DNA from: an uncultured Roseibium sp.
GTDB lineage: Bacteria > Pseudomonadota > Alphaproteobacteria > Rhizobiales > Stappiaceae
Length of the DNA: 64,000 bases
Assembly (NCBI RefSeq): GCF_947499295.1
Contig: NZ_CANMNP010000013.1
Coordinates: forward strand, 1 to 64,000
Direction of reading: 5' to 3'
The notes under the pieces are model-generated. The model was not told the DNA's origin. It saw nothing but the letters and a program-made list of their open reading frames with translations, and searched no databases. A program made the translations under genes and the position numbers. Shown piece by piece: positions 57,854 through 64,000 of this stretch; the stretch's first letter is position 1, and each line of letters starts with the position of its first letter.

Positions 57854-58627
57854 TCAATTGCCCGCCTCTGTGTCGATCTCCCAGCGAATGGTGACATCGG
57901 CGCTGATGGTGGTTTCACCCGCTTCGATCGGAACTGCAGCTGAGGCCATCATACTTTCTGCCCGCATCATCAAAGGTTGCGGCATCTGGGTAGAGGTTTC
58001 GGTGATGAACAGAATATTGCCAAGTCCAACGCCGGCAGCAGCAGCAAAAATCTCAGCCTTGTGTCGCGCATTTTCAACCGCCTTCTTGCGGGCCTCATCG
58101 AGCTTTTCATTCGGGTCGCTCACTTCGAACCGAATGCTATCGACTGAATTCGCGCCATTTTCAACCACAAGCGTCAGCAGGCCACCCAGTTTGGCCAAAT
58201 CGCGAACGTTGACCTCGACACCGTTGCGGATTTCATATCCGATGATATTCGGCTGGCGTCCCGAGCTGCTGTTGGACTGCTCGTAACGCGGGTAGATACC
58301 AAATCCCCGGGTCTGGATGTCCTTTGCTTCAATACCCTGGTTTTTAATGGCGTCGATAACCTTGCTGATGGCGGAAGAGTTTTCAGCCAAGGCGTCTTCG
58401 GCTGTTTTGGCCGTTGTGACCACGTTCGCGGTGATGACCGCCATGTCGGGTGCCACCGCGACGGAGCCGCGACCCTGCATGGTGATATTGCCGGTTTGAA
58501 CGGCATGAGCTTCCTCAGCAGAAGCGGAGCTGGATGCGAGCGGTGCCACGACGAGCATCGTTGCGAGCACCAGCTCGCGGAAGAAAGATACAGACCGGCG
58601 AGAGGCCGGTATTAAAAGGGAGGTCAT
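57854..58627 (-). CDS. SIMPL-domain (DUF541) periplasmic protein
   Basis: The ATG at 58625-58627 with AAAGGA upstream gives 257 residues. A signal peptide runs to about ASA-EEA (ELVLATMLVVAPLASSSASA). The SIMPL/DUF541 domain follows, with TMQGRGSVAVAPDMAVITAN near its start, then GIEAKDIQTRGFGIYPRYEQ and AGETTISADVTIRWEID at the end. Such proteins assemble into oligomers in the periplasm and have been tied to oxidative stress in E. coli (YggE). No partner is nearby. Confidence 0.88.
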   Translation of the reverse strand: MTSLLIPASRRSVSFFRELVLATMLVVAPLASSSASAEEAHAVQTGNITMQGRGSVAVAPDMAVITANVVTTAKTAEDALAENSSAISKVIDAIKNQGIEAKDIQTRGFGIYPRYEQSNSSSGRQPNIIGYEIRNGVEVNVRDLAKLGGLLTLVVENGANSVDSIRFEVSDPNEKLDEARKKAVENARHKAEIFAAAAGVGLGNILFITETSTQMPQPLMMRAESMMASAAVPIEAGETTISADVTIRWEIDTEAGN

Positions 58628-58735
58628 GAAAAAGTGTCCTTTCTGAAACATCCGATTGGCGGCGATATGGCTCTTTATTGCGGCCTGGATGAGGCTAACC
58701 GGTTCATGTTCCATTCATTCTCATAACGGGCGCAG

Positions 58736-59806
58736 TCAGCTTCGCCTGCTTGAGGCCTCACCTTCCGCAAAGCCGACTTCACCAGTTTCCGACAAAAGCA
58801 CGGCAATCGGTCGGGACGCTTCGAACCGCGCGCACACAATAACGATCATGACTGTGAGCGGAACACACAGGACCATCCCGACAACGCCCCAGATGGCACC
58901 CCAGAACGCGAGGGACAGCATGATGACCAGGCCCGACAGGTTGAGGTTGGAACCCATAAGTTTGGGTTCTACCAGATTGCCGACGGCGAACTGGATCAGT
59001 CCCAGACCGGTCGCAATGGCAAAGAAGGGCGCTAGAGTGTCGTAGTAGACGACCGCCAGCAAACTGGGAAAGATCACACCGATCAGTGATCCAATGGTTG
59101 GAATGTAGTTCAACAGGAAGGCGATGAAACCGAACAGCGCCGCATAGGGCAGACCAATGGCCAACAGTACCAGGCTGGTCAGGACGCCGGTTGCCACTGA
59201 CACAGCCGTCTTGATCGAAAAATAGTGCATGATCGAGCGGTTGATCTCGGCCCGGATGGCAAACGCTGCCTGAGCCTTTTCCGGATCTGAAAAGAGCCGT
59301 TCAAATTTGCGGTCGAAGGTCGATTGCTCCAGCACAAGAAACAACACGTAGATGAAAACCAGGCTGGCCGAACCGGCGATGGTCGTCACCAAACTGGCTC
59401 CTGCCGTTACCATGCGAGGAACGACGGACTCCGGTAGCAGGTCTTTCAGCTCGATCGGATCATTGAGGTGAAATAGCGAGGAAGCCTGATCAAACAGTTC
59501 CTCAAGGCGTCTTTGATAGGTCGGTGCGTCTTGAGCCAACTGGGTCAGGTTGACCGTGACAATGTCGAGAACAAACGTGCTGACAGCGAAAATCGACAGA
59601 AGGGACAGGGTAAAGGTCACAAACCCGGGCAAGCGCCACCGGCCAATCGGTATCAGCTGAAAGACGTGGGACAATGAATTGATCATGTACCAAACGATCA
59701 GGGCGATGACGAATGGCAAAACCAGCGACCGGCCGACAACGAGCAGCCAGCCGATCATAAGGACCAGGAAAACACTTAAGGTAACGGACAGGAGCGGGGA
59801 TCGCAT
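58736..59806 (-). CDS. AI-2E (PerM/UPF0118) family transporter
   Basis: The 356-residue protein has about eight helices. The family pattern is visible in its last half: FGFIAFLLNYIPTIGSLIGV, ALGLIQFAVGNLVEPKLMGS (here GLGLIQFAVGNLVEP), and LSGLVIMLSLAFWGAIWG. Ends are basic and cytoplasmic. Members have been proposed to export AI-2 or other anions, and some are Na+/H+ antiporters, so the substrate is open. GGAG precedes the ATG. Its 3' end is about 110 bases before the SIMPL gene on the same strand. Confidence 0.88.
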   Translation of the reverse strand: MRSPLLSVTLSVFLVLMIGWLLVVGRSLVLPFVIALIVWYMINSLSHVFQLIPIGRWRLPGFVTFTLSLLSIFAVSTFVLDIVTVNLTQLAQDAPTYQRRLEELFDQASSLFHLNDPIELKDLLPESVVPRMVTAGASLVTTIAGSASLVFIYVLFLVLEQSTFDRKFERLFSDPEKAQAAFAIRAEINRSIMHYFSIKTAVSVATGVLTSLVLLAIGLPYAALFGFIAFLLNYIPTIGSLIGVIFPSLLAVVYYDTLAPFFAIATGLGLIQFAVGNLVEPKLMGSNLNLSGLVIMLSLAFWGAIWGVVGMVLCVPLTVMIVIVCARFEASRPIAVLLSETGEVGFAEGEASSRRS

Positions 59807-60045
59807 GGCAGCTCCGCGAAAAGGATTCGGATAGACATTTTCTGGATGTCATTTAGACCCGAAGCAGCTCCTGAACGGAACCAGTTTTTGCTTGGGGACC
59901 GGGTCCTGGCAAAAATCCGTGATCGCAAAACCCGATTTCCCAGAGCTTTTGCATCATGTCTGCGCAAAGCCCTTGCCCGATAAAATGGCCGTGGTATAGG
60001 GAAGATCCGCATCGGCCGCCGCAAGCGCGAACCGGCAGGTGCTGT

Positions 60046-60122
60046 GGGCCTGTAGCTCAATTGGTTAGAGCCGTCCGCTCATAACGGATTGGTTGGGGGT
60101 TCGAGTCCCTCCGGGCCCACCA
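60046..60122 (+). tRNA. tRNA with CAU anticodon, probably tRNA-Ile2
   Basis: The 77 bases fold into a standard cloverleaf with encoded CCA. The acceptor is GGGCCTG/CGGGCCC, the D arm is AGCTC...GAGC, the anticodon loop is CTCATAA and the T arm is GGGGG TTCGAGT CCCTC. CAU fits initiator Met, elongator Met or Ile2. C4-G69 and C5-G68 in the acceptor are the pairs read by TilS, and the body differs from alphaproteobacterial elongator Met. Lysidine-modified Ile2 is therefore the best call. A T-rich terminator (ATTTTTCTG) follows. Confidence 0.92.
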
Positions 60123-60237
60123 TTTTTCTGTGATATTTGAACGCAGATGCGCTGCCGGGCCAGGCTATTCGACGTCAGACTGTTTGCTTGATGATGGAAA
60201 AAAATCGGATTCGATCAACCTGGTGCCAGTTGGCAGA

Positions 60238-61113
60238 TTAGTCTGTCGAGTACTTTTTCTCCAATTCATCATAGTAACTCTTTCTGACGGCATCCTGGCG
60301 AACTTCGAAACTGGCGACCGGTCCGCTTTCGTCCATCCGGCCGTCGGTTTTCAGCATCGAAAGTGCATCGTGCATGCCTTTCAAGGCACCTTGCAGCGCA
60401 ACATTTGCATATAGGACCAATCCGAAACCCATTTGGTCCAACTCGTCGAAATCGATAATCGGTGTCTTTCCACCAACAACGAGATTGATCAATTGTGGAG
60501 TACCGGACAGCCGGCGGGGAATGTCACGAATGTTCTGCAGATCCTTGGGAGCCTCAATAAAAGTGATATCGGCGCCGTCTTCAATGAAGGCTTCAGCTCG
60601 CTCAATAGCGGCGTCAAAGCCATGCGTCGCGCAGGCATCCGTGCGCGCGACAATCATAAAATTGGAATCCAGACGCGCATCGGCGGCAGCCTTGATCCTG
60701 CTGCGGGCCTCGCTCAGGTCAACGACGTCCTTGCCTGAAAAATGACCGCATCGTTTTGGATTGACCTGGTCCTCAAGCTGGATTGCGCTGGCTCCAGCGC
60801 GTTCAAGTGTGCGGACAGTGTGGTTCACGTTGAGGGCATTCCCGAAGCCGGTGTCTGCATCGACGACAATCGGCAATTCGGTCGTATTGCGGATGGTGGC
60901 CGTGTGCTGCGCAATTTCCGGGAGGGAGATGAAGCCGAGATCCGGCATGCCGAGATAGGTGTTGGTGAGACCGGCCCCTGAAATATAGACCGCTTCAAAA
61001 CCGAGACGGTCGATCACGCTCGCTGCCAACGCATTTGCGGCGCCGGGCATCAAAATGGCGCCGCCCTTGTTCATGCGCTGCCGAAACGCCTTGTTGATTT
61101 CATGGTTCATCAT
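60238..61113 (-). CDS. Isocitrate lyase/PEP mutase superfamily lyase (PrpB/oxaloacetate decarboxylase type)
   Basis: The 291-residue protein has the superfamily metal and catalytic residues. These are VVDADTGFGNALNVNHTVRT near residue 90, then the signature KRCGHFSGK in a loop with the catalytic cysteine, and IVARTDACATHGFDAAIERA. Length and motif fit methylisocitrate lyase, 2,3-dimethylmalate lyase or oxaloacetate decarboxylase. An IclR gene lies next upstream and a divergent aconitase beyond it, which favours a 2-methylcitrate-like or dimethylmalate-like route. The substrate cannot be fixed from sequence. Confidence 0.88.
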   Translation of the reverse strand: MMNHEINKAFRQRMNKGGAILMPGAANALAASVIDRLGFEAVYISGAGLTNTYLGMPDLGFISLPEIAQHTATIRNTTELPIVVDADTGFGNALNVNHTVRTLERAGASAIQLEDQVNPKRCGHFSGKDVVDLSEARSRIKAAADARLDSNFMIVARTDACATHGFDAAIERAEAFIEDGADITFIEAPKDLQNIRDIPRRLSGTPQLINLVVGGKTPIIDFDELDQMGFGLVLYANVALQGALKGMHDALSMLKTDGRMDESGPVASFEVRQDAVRKSYYDELEKKYSTD

Positions 61114-61216
61114 TGCAGCGCACTCCGGTTAAAGGAACATGGGCATTGGCGTACTGTGCGCGTTGAGACAAAGCAAGCTGCGCTCTCATGCGTTCTGTCA
61201 GATGAAATGGTGAGTG

Positions 61217-61888
61217 TCAGTTGGCTGTCAGGCTTTTCGCGAGACTTTCCAAAAGCGGAATTGCCTTGGCACGTGCCCCCTCATCAAACCGTGTGGCGAG
61301 ACCAGACACAGTGAGCGCTCCGGCAAGCTCCCTGGAGCCCGTGAAGACAGGCGTCGATATTGAAGAAATATTGGGGTTGGTTTGTCCGGCCGCACTCACC
61401 GTGCCATTTTCGTTGAACGGGGAAAGGTCGCCGACGTCTTCTCCGGAAAACCGGCGGAGCACGAGGCCGGATGCGCCTGTCGAGAGCCGCAGGCGCATGC
61501 CTTCTTCGACATGGAATCGAAGCAGGTTTGGGGAATTTTCCCTGTACAAACAAACACGCTCATTGCCTGCACGCACATAAAAGGACGCGGTTTCACCTGT
61601 TGCTTCAGCGAGAATTTTTAAAGACGGAGCCACGTGCTCACGCCGGGTGAAGTCACGGCGGAAAATCAGACCAAGGCGCCAAACGCTCGGTCCGACGCTG
61701 AAGCTGCCATCTTCGTTGCGCTGCATGAAGCCATAAATGCGCATCGAGTTGGTGAGACGCAGGATCGTGCTCTTGTGAAGACCCGTTTCCTCGGCGATTT
61801 CCGCAAGTGTCATGGTTGGTTTTTGCGTTGAGAATGCGCTCAGGATCGACAGCGCGCGCTCAACGGATTCTGTGCGATTGGCAGTCAT
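61217..61888 (-). CDS. IclR-family transcriptional regulator
   Basis: From the ATG at 61886-61888 the product has 223 residues; an ATG at 61931-61933 would add 15. Neither has a strong ribosome site. The N-terminal HTH is SVERALSILSAF with TMTLAEIAEETGLHKSTILRL. The C-terminal IclR effector domain contains RLRLSTGASGLVLRRFSGE and VSGLATRFDEGARAK. It lies between the lyase and the aconitase genes and probably controls both, with a substrate or product of that route as ligand. Confidence 0.9.
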   Translation of the reverse strand: MTANRTESVERALSILSAFSTQKPTMTLAEIAEETGLHKSTILRLTNSMRIYGFMQRNEDGSFSVGPSVWRLGLIFRRDFTRREHVAPSLKILAEATGETASFYVRAGNERVCLYRENSPNLLRFHVEEGMRLRLSTGASGLVLRRFSGEDVGDLSPFNENGTVSAAGQTNPNISSISTPVFTGSRELAGALTVSGLATRFDEGARAKAIPLLESLAKSLTAN

Positions 61889-61977
61889 GGCCGTTCTGTC
61901 TGGTGAAACGCAGTCCGGTTCAACTTGCAGCATCCGGGCAAGACTGTCTAGCCTAGCTCCAATTCAGGAGAGGTAAA

Positions 61978-64000
61978 GTGCGCTACCATCAAATCGCCCA
62001 GACAAACTTTCGGGCCGCGGATTATTGCGGCCTTCTCGGAGGAGGCTTTCGCAGCCTGCCTTATTCTCTGCGCCTCTTGGCCGAGAACGCGGCCCGCCAT
62101 TCGATAGACGGTGCTGCAGCGCTGGATGTTCTGGCCCGTAAGGGAGACGCTGTTCCCTTCCGGCCAGCACGCCTTTTGCTGCACGATATGCTGGGGATCC
62201 CGGCGCTTATCGATATCATGGCCATGCGCAATCTCCTGGAAGAGCAAGGCGGCGATCCGGGCACTGTCGACATGAGCCTACCGGTTGATCTCGTGATCGA
62301 TCACTCCATGTCGATCAATCACTGGGCCGACAGATTTGCTCTGCAGAAGAACATGGATCGCGAGTTTGAAGTCAATCGCGAACGATTTGCGTTTCTGAAG
62401 GCCTGTGAAACACGATTTCCCCGTCTGCGCGTCATTCCGCCAGGAGGCGGTATCTGCCATCAGGTCAATCTTGAGTATCTCGGCCAAACCGTTTTGCCGT
62501 CTCAAGATGAGGCCGATCTTCTGGTGCCCGACGCCAGTCTTGGCACGGACAGCCATACTCCGATGATCAATGCGCTCGGTGTCATGGGTTGGGGGATAGG
62601 TGGACTGGAAGCAGAAGCCATTCTCATTGGGGAAACAACTCCGGTTAACGTGCCGCGGGTGATTGGATTGGAAGTTTCCGGCGCGCCGTCCGGCGACATC
62701 ACCGCGACCGATATTGCTCTGGTCGTTGCCGAAAAACTCCGGGCAATCGGTGTTGTGGACACCTTCGTTGAACTTTTCGGTTCCGGGTACCGCGCCTTGA
62801 GCGTTGCGGACAGGGCAACGATTGCGAACATGGCGCCCGAATATGGTTCGACCATGGTCTTTTGTCCGGTTGACGAGCGCACTATCGGCTATCTGAACGA
62901 CACGGGGCGCAATGAAAGCGCTGCACGCTCGGAAGCATATTGCCGGACACAAAATCTTTGGCTGGAAGGCGTCGATAGCGCTGTCGATTATGACGAAGTT
63001 GTCGAGCTTGATCTGAGCAAAATCGGGCGTTCGGTTTCCGGCCCGTCGAGACCTGAACAGAGGATCGATTTGTCGGACGCGACCGAGAGGCTGAAACTGA
63101 AGGATGAAACCGAGCGCCGGGTTCAGGTCGAAGGGCAAGCGCATGACATCGGCGATGGGGATGTGATCATAGCGGCAATCACCAGCTGCACCAATACGGC
63201 AAACCCTCGCAACATGGTTACGGCCGGTTTGATGGCGCGCAATGCGGTTGCCAAGGGATTGCAAGTCCCTCCGCATGTCAAAACCTCTCTGGCGCCGGGA
63301 TCCCGTGTGGTTGCGAAGTACCTCCAGGAGAGTGGACTGCAAAGCCCGCTGGATTCGCTTGGCTTCGAGGTCGCCGCATTTTCATGTTCGACCTGCAACG
63401 GCATGTCGGGGCCACTGCATCCTGCGCATGAAGCGACGATCAAAGCGCATGATGTGCAGGGAATTGCCGTTTTGTCGGGAAACCGCAATTTTGCCGGGCG
63501 GATCCACCCGCTTGCGTCCCGCAACATGATCGCTTCGCCACCACTGGTCGTGGCCTACGCCTTGATGGGCACGATCCTGAAAGACATTACATCGGAACCG
63601 CTGGGCAGTGACCAGAACGGCGATCCGGTTATGCTGACGGACCTTTGGCCCAGCGTCGATGAAGTGACAAAGATTGTCGAGACGTTCGTGACACCGGACG
63701 AATTCAACAAAAACTACGCCGCAATCAATGATGTGAATGCTGAATGGAACGCACTTGAGACAGATGCCGGCACCTATGACTGGGTTCCGTCGACTTATGT
63801 TTCCTTTCCGCCTTTCGTTCGCGAAATCGAGCGTGAAGCGTCACCGGTTGGCCCCATTACAGGCCTTCGACCTCTGGTCATTTTGGGCGACAGTGTCACG
63901 ACGGATCACATATCGCCATCGGGTATCATCACTCCGGAATCTGAAGCCGGTCAGTTCCTTCAAGAAAAAGGTGTCGCTCCACGCGACTTCAATTCCTTCG
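61978..64000 (+). CDS. Aconitate hydratase-family protein (AcnA/AcnD type), C-terminus beyond window
   Basis: The start is GTG at 61978 after AGGAGAGG; 674 codons are inside the window. It is the long single-chain AcnA-type form: FRPARLLLHDMLGIPALIDI, then RVIPPGGGICHQVNLEYL. The iron-sulfur ligands are the cysteine in TSCTNTANPRNM and the pair in FSCSTCNG. The C-terminal swivel domain begins ILGDSVTTDHISPSG. It is divergent from an IclR gene and a PrpB-like lyase. Housekeeping aconitase is probably elsewhere; a 2-methylcitrate or related dehydratase role is inferred. Confidence 0.88.
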   Translation, partial: MRYHQIAQTNFRAADYCGLLGGGFRSLPYSLRLLAENAARHSIDGAAALDVLARKGDAVPFRPARLLLHDMLGIPALIDIMAMRNLLEEQGGDPGTVDMSLPVDLVIDHSMSINHWADRFALQKNMDREFEVNRERFAFLKACETRFPRLRVIPPGGGICHQVNLEYLGQTVLPSQDEADLLVPDASLGTDSHTPMINALGVMGWGIGGLEAEAILIGETTPVNVPRVIGLEVSGAPSGDITATDIALVVAEKLRAIGVVDTFVELFGSGYRALSVADRATIANMAPEYGSTMVFCPVDERTIGYLNDTGRNESAARSEAYCRTQNLWLEGVDSAVDYDEVVELDLSKIGRSVSGPSRPEQRIDLSDATERLKLKDETERRVQVEGQAHDIGDGDVIIAAITSCTNTANPRNMVTAGLMARNAVAKGLQVPPHVKTSLAPGSRVVAKYLQESGLQSPLDSLGFEVAAFSCSTCNGMSGPLHPAHEATIKAHDVQGIAVLSGNRNFAGRIHPLASRNMIASPPLVVAYALMGTILKDITSEPLGSDQNGDPVMLTDLWPSVDEVTKIVETFVTPDEFNKNYAAINDVNAEWNALETDAGTYDWVPSTYVSFPPFVREIEREASPVGPITGLRPLVILGDSVTTDHISPSGIITPESEAGQFLQEKGVAPRDFNSF

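Overview
The window looks like a chromosomal segment of a GC-rich marine-type alphaproteobacterium. The best guess from gene content is Hyphomicrobiales, Roseibium/Labrenzia-like. Evidence: the RpoD, DnaG, GreA, TrxB-Lrp and split carA/carB arrangement, DUF992, DUF930 and ELM1-family proteins, the SpeD-SpeE operon, and many chemoreceptors and LysR/IclR regulators. Taxonomy is inferred from gene families, not from a marker search. No prophage, insertion sequence, CRISPR array or replication origin was seen.

Layout. 1-6.5 kb: start of a sugar-binding ABC protein, glyoxalase I, two tiny membrane proteins, a PAS-only protein convergent with a periplasmic caspase-like protein, and aspartate aminotransferase. 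6.6-10.8 kb: a tightly overlapping four-gene minus-strand operon (GT2 glycosyltransferase, polytopic GT-C-like protein, methyltransferase-like protein, flippase-like membrane protein) that probably builds or exports a lipid-linked glycan. 11.4-20.6 kb: secreted small proteins, an EF-G paralogue, MsrP, LysR, TrxB, ELM1-like protein and Lrp. 20.7-33.1 kb is housekeeping: greA, carB, two small regulators, carA, a GatB/YqeY-domain protein, dnaG and rpoD.

The accessory half starts at 33.2 kb. It holds a TonB-like DUF930 protein with thirteen perfect Glu-Pro repeats. Next is a PAAR-M91 metallopeptidase, which looks like a type VI secretion effector, followed by an overlapping possible immunity gene. 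After an MFS exporter comes a slipin gene preceded by two abutting tRNA-like sequences on the same strand, both lacking U33 in the anticodon loop. This is the most unusual object in the window and resembles what I recall of bacterial RNA-repair (rtcB-type) loci, although no rtc gene is visible here. Then come ArsR/DUF6428 with clear operators, a diheme cytochrome, and a LysR-controlled four-enzyme cluster (DUF1330, CmcJ/NvfI-like, luciferase-like monooxygenase, SDR). An ArsR-permease-transglutaminase operon follows.

49.8-64 kb: an FAD amine oxidase-like protein, an HBM-type chemoreceptor and the speE/speD polyamine operon. A PAS-PAS chemoreceptor gene is interrupted by one in-frame TAA. SIMPL and AI-2E-family proteins and a tRNA with a CAU anticodon (probably Ile2) come next. 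The right edge has an isocitrate-lyase/PEP-mutase family lyase, an IclR regulator and a divergent aconitase running off the window. These three suggest a regulated branched C4-C7 tricarboxylate or methylcitrate-like route.
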